A stretch of DNA of 64,000 nt from Pseudomonas mendocina. GTDB lineage: Bacteria > Pseudomonadota > Gammaproteobacteria > Pseudomonadales > Pseudomonadaceae. Below the pieces are notes generated by a model that did no database searches, had not been told where the DNA came from, and worked only from the letters and a program-made list of their open reading frames with translations. Where the stretch lies: assembly GCF_900636545.1 (NCBI RefSeq), contig NZ_LR134290.1:372001-436000 (forward strand), given 5' to 3'. Within the stretch, counting starts at the first letter, position 1; each line of letters starts with the position of its first letter. This document shows positions 19,452 to 29,064 of the stretch, one piece after another. The translations under genes and the position numbers were made by a program.

Positions 19452-21662
19452 ATGTACCTGCAAACGCGTCATCATTCACTCAAACCCTTAGCCATCGCCA
19501 TGCTGCTGGTTGTGCCGGCATTGGCAGCGGCTGCCGAGGAGCCGTTGCAACTGCAGGCCACCGAGGTGCTTGGCACCGCGCAGGAGGAGCTCAAGCAGGC
19601 GCTCGGCGTATCGGTGATCACCGCCGAGGACATCCAGAAAGCACCACCCGCGAACGACATCGCCGAGATCATCCGCAAGCAGCCGGGCGTCAACCTGACC
19701 GGCAACAGCGGTTCGGGCGCACGTGGCAACAACCGCCAGATCGATATCCGTGGCATGGGCCCGGAGAACACCCTGATCCTGATCGATGGCAAACCGGTGA
19801 GTTCACGCAATGCCGTGCGCTATGGCTGGCGCGGTGACCGCGACACCCGCGGCGATACCAACTGGGTGCCGGCCGAGCAGATCGAGCGTATCGAAGTGCT
19901 GCGCGGCCCGGCCGCTGCGCGCTATGGCAGCGGCGCTGCCGGTGGCGTGGTCAACATCATCACCAGGCAGGCCGGCCTGGAGCATCACGGCAACCTCAGC
20001 CTGTACGCCAACATGCCGCAGCACAGCGAGGAAGGCGCCACCCGGCGTTTCAACTTCGGTCTCAGCGGCCCGCTGGCGGAGAACATTTCCTATCGCATCT
20101 ACGGCAACCTGAACAAGACCGACTCGGACGACGCGGACATCAACGAAGGCCGCGCCGTCAGCACCAGCAACGCCGCGCTGGCGGGCCGCGAAGGTGTGCG
20201 CAACCGCGATGTCGACGGCACCCTCAGTTGGCGTCTGGACGAATCGCAGACCCTCGACCTGCAGGCCGGCTTCAGCCGCCAGGGCAACATCTACACCGGC
20301 GACAGCATGAACAACCTGAGCAGCAACGCGGGGATCAACAGCGCGCGCGCCGATTGGATCGGCCGTGAAACCAATCGCATGCTGCGCAACACCTACGCCA
20401 TCACCCATCACGGCGACTGGGACTTCGGTAGCACGCTGAACTACCTGCAATACGAGCGCACGCGCAACAACCGCCTCAAGGAAGGCCTGGCCGGCGGTCC
20501 CGAAGGTGCTATCAATGGCAACGAGTTCGGCACCATCGAGCTGCAAAGCCTGACCGCGCACAGCGAAGTCAGCCTGCCGCTGACAGCCCCGTTCGAGCAG
20601 GTGTTGACCCTCGGCGCCGAGTGGAACGAGCAACGCATGGAGGATGGCGTGTCCGATCTCGCTGCGATCCAGAGCATTGGCTATCCGACTCGTTTCGCCG
20701 GCAACATCGCCATGCGCACCGCATCGCTGTTCGTCGAGGACAATATCGAACTGCGCCCGGGCACCATGCTCACGCCAGGGCTGCGCTACGACCACAACAG
20801 CATCAGCGGCAGCAACTGGAGCCCTTCGCTCAACCTGTCGCATCGCCTGGACGACAACTTCACCCTCAAGGCCGGTATCGCCCGCGCCTACAAGGTACCC
20901 AACCTGTATCAGAGCAACCCGTCCTATGCCCTGTACAGCAACGGCATCGGTTGCTGGGATTTCGTCGCCGGAGGCCCGGGCTGCTTCCTGGTGGGCAACG
21001 AGAATCTTGAGGCGGAAACCAGCGTCAACAAGGAGCTTGGTTTGGAGTTCGAGTCTGGTGAATATCAGGCCAGCCTTACCTGGTTCCGCAACGATTACCG
21101 CGACAAGGTCGAGGCCGGCCGCGTTCCGGTCGGTACGGTGGACTTCACGCAGGGCAGCGCTACCCGAGTGGCCAACGTGTTCCAGTGGAGCAACATTCCG
21201 CGTGCGGTGGTCGAGGGTTTCGAGGGCAACCTGAAGATGCCGCTGGCAAGCAGCCTGAGCTGGAACACCAACTTCACCTGGATGCTGCAATCGAAGAACA
21301 AGGAGACCGGCGAGCCGCTGTCGATCATCCCCGAGTTCACCGTCAACTCGACGCTGGACTGGCAGGTCAGCGACCCGCTGTCGTTGCAGACCACAGTGAC
21401 CTGGTATGGCCGGCAGACGCCGGGCAAGTACGACTATCAGGGCAACGTGCTGACGGGCGACGCGCGCCGCGAAATCTCGCCCTACGCCCTGGTCGGCATC
21501 GGTGGCAACTATGCCATCGACAAGAACTGGAGCGTCGGCGCCGGCATCAGCAACCTGTTCGACAAGCGCCTGTACCGCGAGGGCAACGCCCGTGAGGCCG
21601 GTGCCTACACCTACAACGAACCGGGGCGCACCTTCTACGCCAGCATCAGCACCAGCTTCTGA
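19452..21662 (+). CDS. TonB-dependent siderophore receptor, FepA/PfeA type
   Basis: Encodes 736 residues. A signal peptide (about 1-28, ending ALAAAAEE) is followed by a TonB-box-like TEVLGTA. The plug domain has DIAEIIRKQPGVNLTG, RQIDIRGMGPENTLILIDGKPV and IERIEVLRGPAAARYGSGAAGGVVNIITR. A 22-strand barrel ends in an aromatic terminal strand (TFYASISTSF). The closest family by plug sequence is the ferric-enterobactin/catecholate group. It imports iron-siderophore across the outer membrane. The ATG has a GGGAGGGGG site. An esterase gene downstream supports catecholate cleavage. Confidence 0.92.
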   Translation: MYLQTRHHSLKPLAIAMLLVVPALAAAAEEPLQLQATEVLGTAQEELKQALGVSVITAEDIQKAPPANDIAEIIRKQPGVNLTGNSGSGARGNNRQIDIRGMGPENTLILIDGKPVSSRNAVRYGWRGDRDTRGDTNWVPAEQIERIEVLRGPAAARYGSGAAGGVVNIITRQAGLEHHGNLSLYANMPQHSEEGATRRFNFGLSGPLAENISYRIYGNLNKTDSDDADINEGRAVSTSNAALAGREGVRNRDVDGTLSWRLDESQTLDLQAGFSRQGNIYTGDSMNNLSSNAGINSARADWIGRETNRMLRNTYAITHHGDWDFGSTLNYLQYERTRNNRLKEGLAGGPEGAINGNEFGTIELQSLTAHSEVSLPLTAPFEQVLTLGAEWNEQRMEDGVSDLAAIQSIGYPTRFAGNIAMRTASLFVEDNIELRPGTMLTPGLRYDHNSISGSNWSPSLNLSHRLDDNFTLKAGIARAYKVPNLYQSNPSYALYSNGIGCWDFVAGGPGCFLVGNENLEAETSVNKELGLEFESGEYQASLTWFRNDYRDKVEAGRVPVGTVDFTQGSATRVANVFQWSNIPRAVVEGFEGNLKMPLASSLSWNTNFTWMLQSKNKETGEPLSIIPEFTVNSTLDWQVSDPLSLQTTVTWYGRQTPGKYDYQGNVLTGDARREISPYALVGIGGNYAIDKNWSVGAGISNLFDKRLYREGNAREAGAYTYNEPGRTFYASISTSF

Positions 21663-21755
21663 GCGGACGAGGGAGTGGTTCAAGCCACTCCCTCGCCCTT
21701 GCGACAACCACGACAAAAGCGGGCCCACCCGCCACCACCTGATGAGCCTTACTGC

Positions 21756-22055
21756 ATGATTCGATTTCAAGGTACCGCGACCACCGCTTCGGCCTCGCTG
21801 TACATGACCAAGCTGTGCAAGCACTTTCGCCACAAGATCGCCGTGGAGCTCGACGAGCGCAGCGCCGATGCGCAATTTCCCTTTGGCCGCTGCCTGATGC
21901 ATGCCGAAGCCGATGCGCTGCATTTCGACTGTCAGGCCGACGATGCCGAGGCTGCCGCGCGCATCCGTTTCGTCCTCGACGATCATCTGGTGCGTTTCGC
22001 CCGCAAGGAGGGCCTGGCGGTCATCTGGAGCGAAGAGGCCGACGATGAGAGCTAG
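21756..22055 (+). CDS. DUF2218 protein in the siderophore cluster
   Basis: Encodes 99 residues opening MIRFQGTATTASASLYMTKLCKHFRHKI. This matches DUF2218, with its conserved SxxYLxxLCKHFxHK core and a later FPFGRCLMHAEADALHF segment. The His-Lys-rich N-terminus and Asp/Glu-rich C-terminus make a small cytoplasmic protein. Function is unknown; the family often neighbours iron-uptake genes, which is from memory. It lies 93 bases after the receptor and overlaps the esterase start by 11 bases, so co-translation is likely. Confidence 0.85.
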   Translation: MIRFQGTATTASASLYMTKLCKHFRHKIAVELDERSADAQFPFGRCLMHAEADALHFDCQADDAEAAARIRFVLDDHLVRFARKEGLAVIWSEEADDES

Positions 22056-22926
22056 CGTTGCCCTGTTCGTCCTGGGGCTGTGCGGGTCGCTCGGCGTGGC
22101 TGCCGAAAGCTGGCAGCCGGCGACGCTGGTGCAGGCCGAGATGCGCGAGCTGCAGTCGCGGCACACCGGGCGCAGCTATCGACTGTATCTGTCGAAACCA
22201 CAAGGTGAGGCGCCGGCGCAGGGTTACCCGGTGGTGTATGTGCTCGATGCCGAGCTGTTCTTCCCGCTGCTGGCGCAACAGGCGCTGATGCATACGCCGC
22301 ACGCGGCGCGTGACGGGCGCGAGGCGGTGCTGGTGGTTGGCATCGGCTATCCGGGGGATGCGCCTTTCGACATTCCGGCGCGGGCCGAGGACTACACGCC
22401 GCCAGCGCCGAACCTCGGCGATAGCCATGCCCGCGAGGGCGGCGGCGAACGGTTTCTGGACTTTATCGAGGGTGAGGTCAAACCCCTGGTGGCGTCACGC
22501 TACAAGGTCGATACACGGCGCCAGACCCTGTTCGGCCACTCCTACGGCGGCCTGTTCACGCTCTACACCTTGCTGTCACGGCCACAGGCGTTCCAGCGCT
22601 ACGTTGCTGCCAGCCCGTCGTTGTGGTGGCACCGGCGCTACGCCTTCGATCTGCTGGAGACCTTCGCCAGTCAGGAGCCGCGTCCAAACGTTCGCCTGAT
22701 GCTCAGCGTCGGTGCGGCCGAGCAGCCGGCGGCCGATGCGCCGCTGCTGGAAGCGCGACAAAAACACCTGGCCGAGCGGCGCATGGTCGATAACACTCGG
22801 GAATTTCAGAAGCGCCTCGGCGCGCTGGGCGTGAACGCCCAATTGCTGCTGACGCCTGGCGAGGATCACGCCGGCAACGCCTTCGTCAGCAGCCTGCAGG
22901 TGCTGGATTTCGCGCTGCAGCGCTAG
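22045..22926 (+). CDS. IroE/Fes-type siderophore esterase (alpha/beta hydrolase)
   Basis: Encodes 293 residues. A signal peptide (about 1-20, GSLGVAAES) is followed by an esterase D/IroE-like alpha/beta hydrolase. The nucleophile is in GHSYGG and a final histidine lies in PGEDHAGNAF. IroE-family enzymes hydrolyse catecholate siderophores or their esters in the periplasm, which would release iron brought in by the receptor upstream. The substrate is inferred from context only. The ATG lies inside the end of the DUF2218 gene. Confidence 0.83.
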   Translation: MRASVALFVLGLCGSLGVAAESWQPATLVQAEMRELQSRHTGRSYRLYLSKPQGEAPAQGYPVVYVLDAELFFPLLAQQALMHTPHAARDGREAVLVVGIGYPGDAPFDIPARAEDYTPPAPNLGDSHAREGGGERFLDFIEGEVKPLVASRYKVDTRRQTLFGHSYGGLFTLYTLLSRPQAFQRYVAASPSLWWHRRYAFDLLETFASQEPRPNVRLMLSVGAAEQPAADAPLLEARQKHLAERRMVDNTREFQKRLGALGVNAQLLLTPGEDHAGNAFVSSLQVLDFALQR

Positions 22927-23019
22927 GGCGGGTGATGGCGGGTTTCACCCGCCCTACGGCACTCCCGATCAACGCACGCTCAATGTCAGCCGGTAGGGTG
23001 CGCCGCGCGCACCGCCTGA
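22927..23019. repeat. short palindromes and a microduplication of the ppx 3' end
   Basis: The gap contains a GCGGGT-TTC-ACCCGC hairpin and a GGTAGGGTGCGCC / GGTGCGC-type palindrome at 22992-23012. A 23-base sequence at 22967-22989 matches the ppx terminus at 23018-23040 at 20 of 23 positions, so the palindrome is flanked by near-direct repeats. Confidence 0.6.
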
Positions 23020-24522
23020 TCAGCGCACGCTCAGGGTCAGGTCGATGCGCTTGAGCCACTCGGCCTCGGCTTCGAAATCCGCCTGGGTCAGCGGGTTGGC
23101 CGCCAGCCAGCCTTCGGGGAAGACGATCTCCAGGCTGTCGTCGCCAACCTTGAACTGCACCTGGGGCATGTCCTGCGTGCCGCGGATGTGATGGAAAAGG
23201 ATGGCGAAGCGCAGCAGCACGCAGAGGCGCATCAGCTTGATGCCTTCCTCGCCGAAGTCGGCGAACTTGTCCTTGGGAATGTTGCGCCGGTGGCCACGCA
23301 CCAGCAGTGCGAGCATCTGCTGATCCTGGCGGGAGAAACCGGCCAGGTCCGAGTGCTCGATCAGGTAGGCACCGTGCTTGTGGTACTGGTAGTGAGCGAT
23401 ATCCAGACCCACCTCGTGCACCTTGGCGCCCCAGCTCAACAGCTCGCGGTGCCAGACATCGGTCAGCCCCCAGTCGCTGGCGACCTTGTCCAGCGCCGCC
23501 AGCGCCTTGGCCTCGACCCGGGCGGCCTGGTCGGTATCAACGTGGTAGCGCTCCATGAACGCGGCGAGGGTGCGCTCGCGCACGTCCTCGTGCTGGTGAC
23601 GGCCGAGCAGGTCGTACAGCACACCTTCGCGCAGCGCACCTTCGGAGTGGCTCATGCGCTGGATGTCGCAGGCATCGAAGATGGCTTCGAGAATCGCCAG
23701 GCCGGCGGGGAAGATGCCGCGGCGATCCGGCTTGATCCCGTCGAGGTCGATCTTCTCCACCTCGCCGAGCTTGAACAGCTTGCGCTTGAGCCAGGCCAGG
23801 CCCTCGATCGTGACCTCGCCATTGCCCAGGCCGGCGGCCTTGGTCGCCAGGCCGATGGCCTTGATGGTGCCAGAGGCGCCGACGGCATCTTCCCAGCCAA
23901 GACGGCGCAGCCCCTGTTCGATGCCCATCAGTTCCAGACGAGCGGCGGTATAGGCCTGGGCATAGCGCGCCGGGGTGATCTTGCCGTCCTTGAAGTAACG
24001 CTGGGTGAAGCTGACGCAGCCCATTTGCAGGCTTTCGCGCAGCAGCGGCTCGAAACGCTGGCCGATGATGAACTCGGTGCTGCCGCCACCAATGTCGGCG
24101 ACCAGGCGCTTGCCGGGCGTGTCAGCGATGCTGTGGGAGACGCCCAGGTAGATCAGGCGTGCTTCCTCTCGGCCGGAAATCACCTCGACCTGGTGACCGA
24201 GAATCTCTTCGGCGCGGCGGATGAACACGGCGCGGTTGCGTGCTTCGCGCAGGGCGTTGGTGCCGACGATACGCACGGCGCCTTCCGGCAGGCTGTTGGT
24301 GAACTGGGCGAAACGGCGCAGGCAATCCAGGCCGCGCTGCATCGCCTCTTCGCTGAGCTGGCGCTCGTCATCCAGGCCTGCCGCCAGCTGGACCTTGTCG
24401 CCGATGCGCTCGAGGACGCGGATTTCGTGATTGTCGGCCTTGGCCAGCACCATATGGAAACTATTCGAGCCCAGGTCGATGGCGGCGATCAGGGGAAAAC
24501 TCTCGGCAGGGGCTTGGGGCAT
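23020..24522 (-). CDS. ppx: exopolyphosphatase / Ppx-GppA phosphatase
   Basis: Encodes 500 residues (E. coli Ppx is 513). It removes terminal phosphate from polyphosphate. The ASKHA phosphate loop [12 protein letters not shown] is at about 12-24 and the second loop DIGGGSTEF at about 145. A C-terminal HD-type helical domain includes [25 protein letters not shown] chose the ATG at 24522, as the upstream extension is not conserved. It converges on ppk but is separated from it by the iron module. Confidence 0.96.
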   Translation of the reverse strand: MPQAPAESFPLIAAIDLGSNSFHMVLAKADNHEIRVLERIGDKVQLAAGLDDERQLSEEAMQRGLDCLRRFAQFTNSLPEGAVRIVGTNALREARNRAVFIRRAEEILGHQVEVISGREEARLIYLGVSHSIADTPGKRLVADIGGGSTEFIIGQRFEPLLRESLQMGCVSFTQRYFKDGKITPARYAQAYTAARLELMGIEQGLRRLGWEDAVGASGTIKAIGLATKAAGLGNGEVTIEGLAWLKRKLFKLGEVEKIDLDGIKPDRRGIFPAGLAILEAIFDACDIQRMSHSEGALREGVLYDLLGRHQHEDVRERTLAAFMERYHVDTDQAARVEAKALAALDKVASDWGLTDVWHRELLSWGAKVHEVGLDIAHYQYHKHGAYLIEHSDLAGFSRQDQQMLALLVRGHRRNIPKDKFADFGEEGIKLMRLCVLLRFAILFHHIRGTQDMPQVQFKVGDDSLEIVFPEGWLAANPLTQADFEAEAEWLKRIDLTLSVR

Positions 24523-24619
24523 GATTGCGGCATCTCGTTCGATTTCCGCGCATCCTGCCACGACTGAGCGCATGAGCCAACGCATTCGGATGTCGCACGA
24601 AACTGGTCTAGACCTGTGG

Positions 24620-25129
24620 TTATCGCAGGTTCAGCACGCTCAGCGGCTGTTTTAGAAGCTGCTCGTCGCAGTTGTGACCCTCGCCGCCGCGGTCCACCAC
24701 CAGGAAGCGTCCAGGGTGTTGCAGGCAGAGTAACGGGTGATGCCAGGTACCGCGGGCGTAGTTCACGCCCTGGTCTGGCGCGCTGATGAACGCGCGAATT
24801 TTCGACTCGTCCAGCTCACCGGGCGGCGCGACGACGATCAGCATGCGCCCGCCATCCACCGGGTAGAACGCCTGACTGCCCAGCGGGTGGCGTTCGAGCA
24901 TGCGAATCTCGATGGGCGCGTGCCAGGCCTTGCCTTCGAACAGGTTGACCAGGGTGCGCGGTGCCTCGCCGGCCAGTTCCACCTGTGCCAGGTCGTGGTA
25001 GCGGGTGGTGGTGCCGGCGTTGATCGGGAAGGCCGCGGCACCGGCGGTTTCGATCACGTCGCCGAAGGGTGCGAAGGCTTCGCGGGTCAGCGGCTCGATG
25101 CGCAGCGGTAGGGGCGCTGGCACGCTCAC
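24620..25129 (-). CDS. allA: ureidoglycolate lyase
   Basis: Encodes 169 residues (family about 160-170). It cleaves ureidoglycolate to glyoxylate and urea, the last step of allantoin breakdown. Family segments seen are [49 protein letters not shown] and [15 protein letters not shown]. Its start overlaps the stop of the ABC ATPase gene by 4 bases, so it is the last gene of the transporter operon. No other allantoin genes lie nearby. Confidence 0.92.
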   Translation of the reverse strand: MSVPAPLPLRIEPLTREAFAPFGDVIETAGAAAFPINAGTTTRYHDLAQVELAGEAPRTLVNLFEGKAWHAPIEIRMLERHPLGSQAFYPVDGGRMLIVVAPPGELDESKIRAFISAPDQGVNYARGTWHHPLLCLQHPGRFLVVDRGGEGHNCDEQLLKQPLSVLNLR

Positions 25130-25857
25130 AGGTTCACCGAGCCGATGAAATTGCGCAGTTCCTCTGTCTGCGGGGCGGCGAACAGCTCCTTGGGGGCGCC
25201 GATCTCGTGCACCTTGCCCTGGTGCATGAACACCAGCTTGTCGCCCACTTCGCGGGCGAAGCGCATCTCGTGAGTGACCATGATCAGGGTCATGCCCTCG
25301 CTGGCCAGTTGCTTGACCACCGCCAGCACCTCATTCACCAGCTCCGGGTCGAGCGCCGAGGTGATCTCGTCGCACAGCAGCACCTTGGGCGACATGGCCA
25401 GAGCGCGGGCGATGGCCACGCGCTGTTGCTGGCCGCCGGAAAGGCGTTCGGGGTAGGCGTCGAATTTCTCCGCTAGGCCCACCCGTTCGAGCATCTGCCG
25501 GGCGATCTGCTCGGCCTCGGCGCGCGGAGTCTTCTTCACCACCTGCGGCGCCAGCATGACGTTTTCGCCGACTGTGAGATGAGGGAACAGGTTGAACTGC
25601 TGGAACACCATGCCGACCTTCTGCCGCAGGCTGCGCAGGTCGGCGCGGGCGGCGTCGATGTACTCGCCGTCGACTTCGATCACACCGTCGTTGATCGATT
25701 CCAGGCCGTTGAGGGTGCGCAGGAAGGTGCTCTTGCCCGAGCCGCTGCGGCCGATGATGGCGACCACTTCGCCTTCCTCGACCTTGAGGTCGATGCCCTT
25801 GAGCACATGGTTTTCGCCGTAATACTTGTGCAGTGCGGTGACGTTAAGCAGTGACAT
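25126..25857 (-). CDS. polar amino acid ABC transporter, ATP-binding protein
   Basis: Encodes 243 residues of the GlnQ/HisP family: Walker [13 protein letters not shown] (about 36-47), Q-loop [11 protein letters not shown], signature [15 protein letters not shown], Walker [16 protein letters not shown] and switch histidine VTHEM. It powers import with the two permeases and the binding protein upstream. It overlaps the permease gene by 14 bases. Confidence 0.94.
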   Translation of the reverse strand: MSLLNVTALHKYYGENHVLKGIDLKVEEGEVVAIIGRSGSGKSTFLRTLNGLESINDGVIEVDGEYIDAARADLRSLRQKVGMVFQQFNLFPHLTVGENVMLAPQVVKKTPRAEAEQIARQMLERVGLAEKFDAYPERLSGGQQQRVAIARALAMSPKVLLCDEITSALDPELVNEVLAVVKQLASEGMTLIMVTHEMRFAREVGDKLVFMHQGKVHEIGAPKELFAAPQTEELRNFIGSVNL

Positions 25858-26491
25858 TCAGCCTCCTTTCCAGGCGGTATGCGGCGAGCGAGAGCGGGTA
25901 GCAGAGCAGGAAGTAACCGAGGGCGACGAAGCCGTAGACCATGAAGGGCTCGAAGGTGGCGTTGGCCAGCATGCTGCCGGTCTTGGTCAACTCGGTGAAA
26001 CCGATGATGGAAGTCACGGCGGTACCCTTGACCACCTGTACGGAGAAACCAACGGTGGGTGCCACGGCGATGCGCAGCGCCTGCGGCAGCACTACATGAC
26101 GCAGGGTTTCCAGGCGGCTCATGGCCAGGCTTTCGGAGGCCTCCCACTGGCCACGGCTGATCGACTCGACGCAGCCGCGCCAGATTTCGGCGAGAAAGGC
26201 GCTGGTAAACAGCGTCAGTGCAGTGGCCGCAGCCAGCCAGGGCGACACGTCGATGCCGAGCAGGGCGATGCCGAAGAACACCAGAAACAGCTGCATCAAC
26301 AGCGGCGTGCCCTGGAAGAGCTCGATATAGCCACGGGCCAGGATGCGCGGCGCCGACAGTGGCGACAGCCGCGCCAGCAACACCAGCAGCCCGGCAATGC
26401 CGCCGCAGACGAAGGCCACCAACGATAGCAGCAGCGTCCACTGCAGGCCGGTGAGCAGATTGCGCAGGATGTCCCAGAGGGTGAAGTCCAT
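25844..26491 (-). CDS. polar amino acid ABC transporter, permease 2
   Basis: Encodes 215 residues of the HisM/HisQ permease family with about five helices. It has the EAA-type loop QWEASESLAMSRLETLRHVVLPQALRIAV, which docks with the ATPase. The start at 26491 gives MDFTLWDILRNL and overlaps the stop of permease 1 by one base (TGATG). Confidence 0.92.
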   Translation of the reverse strand: MDFTLWDILRNLLTGLQWTLLLSLVAFVCGGIAGLLVLLARLSPLSAPRILARGYIELFQGTPLLMQLFLVFFGIALLGIDVSPWLAAATALTLFTSAFLAEIWRGCVESISRGQWEASESLAMSRLETLRHVVLPQALRIAVAPTVGFSVQVVKGTAVTSIIGFTELTKTGSMLANATFEPFMVYGFVALGYFLLCYPLSLAAYRLERRLNVTA

Positions 26492-27156
26492 CAGCGGGCT
26501 CCCATGATGAAGCGGCGGCCGACCCAGGCCAGCAATTGGCGAATCCCGATGGCCATGAGCAGATACAGCGCGGTGGTCAGCAGGTAGGTCTCGAAGGCGC
26601 GGAAGTTGCGCGACTGGATGAAGTTGGCGGCGAACGACAGCTCCTCGGTGGAAATCTGCGAGCACACCGCCGAACCCAGCATGACGATGATGATCTGGCT
26701 CGACAGCGCCGGCCATACCTTGCCCAGCGCCGGTCGCAACACCACATGGCGGAACGTCTCGAAGCGGCTCATCGCCAGTGCGCTGGCGGCCTCGAGCTGG
26801 CCGTGCGGGATGGCCTGGATGCCGGCACGGATGATCTCCGTCGAGTAGGCGCCGAGATTGATCACCATGGCCAGTATGGCGGCCTCCCATTCGCTCAGGC
26901 GTACACCGAGCGACGGCAGGCCGAAGAAGATGAAGAACAGCTGGACGATAAATGGCGTGTTGCGGATCAGCTCCACGTAGACGCCGAATATCCGGTCGAA
27001 CGGGCGGATGCGCCAGGCGCGCAGTATCGCCCCGACGATGCCGAGACCGACGCCCAGCAGGGTGCCGATCGCCGTCAGGCCGAGGGTGAAGGCCGCGCCC
27101 TGCAGCAGCAGGTCGCTGTGCTGCAGGACGGCGGCGAAGTCGAACTGGTATGCCAT
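26491..27156 (-). CDS. polar amino acid ABC transporter, permease 1
   Basis: Encodes 221 residues of the same permease family, with IRNTPFIVQLFFIFFGLPSLG and the ATPase-docking loop GQLEAASALAMSRFETFRHVVLRPALGKV. It pairs with the next gene to form the membrane channel. It lies 20 bases after the binding-protein gene. Confidence 0.92.
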   Translation of the reverse strand: MAYQFDFAAVLQHSDLLLQGAAFTLGLTAIGTLLGVGLGIVGAILRAWRIRPFDRIFGVYVELIRNTPFIVQLFFIFFGLPSLGVRLSEWEAAILAMVINLGAYSTEIIRAGIQAIPHGQLEAASALAMSRFETFRHVVLRPALGKVWPALSSQIIIVMLGSAVCSQISTEELSFAANFIQSRNFRAFETYLLTTALYLLMAIGIRQLLAWVGRRFIMGAR

Positions 27157-27176
27157 GGCTCAGTTCCCCGCGTGGC

Positions 27177-27962
27177 TCAGAGACCGGCTGGCAGCGGTTG
27201 CTTCAGCCACTTCTGGCTGAGCGCATCGAGGCTGCCGTCGGCCTTGGCGTCGGCGATGATGGCGTTGACCTTGTCCAGCAGCGCGGCCTGGTTCTTGTTC
27301 ACGCCGACGTACACCGGCGAGTCCTTGAGCTTGAGTTTCATGCTCGGCACACGCTTGGGGTTCTTCTCGGAGATGGCCACCATCACCACGTTGCCGCTGG
27401 CGATCAGCTCGACCTGGCCGGAGAGGTAGGCGGCGATGGTCGAGTTATTGTCCTCGAAGCGCTTGATGGTGGCGCCTTTCGGGGCAACGTTGCTCAGCTC
27501 GATGTCTTCGATGGAGCCACGGGTGACGCTGATGGTCTTGCCGGCGAGATCGTCGAGGCTGGCGATGGCGGCGTCGTCCGGGCCGAACACGCCGAGGTAG
27601 AAGGGCGCGTAGGCAGCGGAGAAGTCGATCACCGCTTCACGCTCGGGGTTCTTGCCCAGGCTGGAGATCACCAGATCGACCTTGCCGGTGGTGAGGAAGG
27701 GAATGCGGTTGGTGCTGTTGACCGGGGTCAGCTCCAGCTTCACCGCTAGCTTGTCGGCCAGCAGTTGCGCGGTATCGATATCCAGGCCGCGCGGTTTCAT
27801 GTCCGGGCCGACCGAACCGAACGGTGGGAAATCCTGCGGTACGGCGACTTTCAGTACGCCGGCCTTGCCGATGTCTTCGAGCGCATCGGCGTGAGCGGTG
27901 CTGGCGCCGAAGGCCAGTGCGGCGAAGAGGGTACCCAGCAGTTTGCGGTGAAAGGTGCGCAT
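27177..27962 (-). CDS. amino-acid-type ABC transporter periplasmic binding protein
   Basis: Encodes 261 residues: a signal peptide (1-25, ASTAHADA) and a family 3 solute-binding fold with FPPFGSVGPDMKPRGLDIDTAQLLADKL and VDLVISSLGKNPEREAVIDFSAAYAPF. It captures the substrate for the permeases downstream. The ligand is unknown; linkage to allA suggests a purine-breakdown or ureide-like compound, which is only inference. First gene of a five-gene operon ending in allA. Confidence 0.91.
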   Translation of the reverse strand: MRTFHRKLLGTLFAALAFGASTAHADALEDIGKAGVLKVAVPQDFPPFGSVGPDMKPRGLDIDTAQLLADKLAVKLELTPVNSTNRIPFLTTGKVDLVISSLGKNPEREAVIDFSAAYAPFYLGVFGPDDAAIASLDDLAGKTISVTRGSIEDIELSNVAPKGATIKRFEDNNSTIAAYLSGQVELIASGNVVMVAISEKNPKRVPSMKLKLKDSPVYVGVNKNQAALLDKVNAIIADAKADGSLDALSQKWLKQPLPAGL

Positions 27963-28249
27963 GTCGAACTCCCGATCAATGAAGGAAAACTCAAGCGTTT
28001 TGCTTGGCTCATGCACTGCATCGGCTGTGCCAGGTTCAGGGAAATCAGGGCTTTCATCGCTACAGGCGAGTAAGGGCAAGGTCTTACTGGTCTGAACAGT
28101 TGGCGTTGCTGGCCAAGTGGTCAGAAGCGCTTCTGTGCCATCTCGGTGCGTTCTGCTGCCGGGCTGTGCCACAAGGGGGCGCCGCTTGCCTGGAGGGGCA
28201 TTGAGGCCTTACAAAGGCGGCTTGACTGGACTGACCGGCCCGAACAGCC
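27963..28249. promoter_or_regulatory. shared upstream region of the ABC operon and the GntR gene
   Basis: A 287-base divergent intergenic region. Both promoters and the GntR operator are expected here, but I could not pick out a convincing palindrome or hexamer pair. Confidence 0.4.
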
Positions 28250-28954
28250 ATGAATGCTTCTGCTCCCCGCGCGGTACCCGAGTACGCCCTGCAGGCGATC
28301 CGCCGTCTGATCGAGGAGGAGAGCTATCGCCCCGGTGATGCGCTGCCTTCGCAGCGCGACCTGGCCGAACGCCTGGGGGTCAGCCGGGCATCCTTGCGCG
28401 AGGCGCTGTCATCGCTCAGTGCGCTGGGCCTGGTCAGCGTGCAGGCCGGCAAGGGCGTGTTCGTCCAGCAGGCGCCGAAAGTGGAGGCCGCCGGTACTTT
28501 CGTCTGGCCGTTCGCTGCTCAGGTATCCGCCGCCGATACCTTTCAGTTGCGCTTCGCTCTGGAGGGCTTCGCCTGTGGCCTGGCAGCCGGAGTGATGACC
28601 GCCGAGGAGCTGGACATCCTCGAAGACAACGTCGAGCAGATGCGCCGTGAGCTGCGCGCGGGCGACTTCGCGCAGGCGACGCGCCTGGACTTCGAGTTCC
28701 ATCAGCGCATCCTCGCCGCCAGCGGCAACCAGGCGATGTTCGCTCTGGTGACCTCCAGTGCGGACATTTTCCTGGAAAGTCAGAAGCTGCCGTTCATCCG
28801 ACCGGAGCGGGCGATGGAAACCTGGCAGGAGCATCGCAAGATTCTCAAAGCCCTGGCCCGGCACGCCGCTGGCCCGGCGCAGAAGGCCATGCAGCAGCAC
28901 ATCCGCGCCGCTGCGCTGCGCACCGGCATCGCATTCGCCACACTTGGCGATTGA
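28250..28954 (+). CDS. FadR-type GntR family regulator
   Basis: Encodes 234 residues: winged helix-turn-helix at about 10-75 ([39 protein letters not shown]) and an all-helical FCD ligand domain ([15 protein letters not shown]..., metal-type histidines). FadR/FCD regulators usually respond to small carboxylates. It is divergent from the ABC-allA operon and most likely controls it. Confidence 0.9.
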   Translation: MNASAPRAVPEYALQAIRRLIEEESYRPGDALPSQRDLAERLGVSRASLREALSSLSALGLVSVQAGKGVFVQQAPKVEAAGTFVWPFAAQVSAADTFQLRFALEGFACGLAAGVMTAEELDILEDNVEQMRRELRAGDFAQATRLDFEFHQRILAASGNQAMFALVTSSADIFLESQKLPFIRPERAMETWQEHRKILKALARHAAGPAQKAMQQHIRAAALRTGIAFATLGD

Positions 28955-29064
28955 GGCGTACATTAACGGCTATTGAAAGGCTCAATCGTCAGCGCCTTTC
29001 GGTGTCACTCAAGCCGGGCTATGATGGCGCCACTTTTTTGCTTCCGAATATACGGAGACCCCTC

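Noticed and set aside
19803..22166. Minus-strand open frame of 787 residues over the TonB receptor
   Set aside because: It lies opposite a receptor with clear plug and barrel motifs. Its composition is the shadow of GC-rich coding DNA, and it shows no domain.
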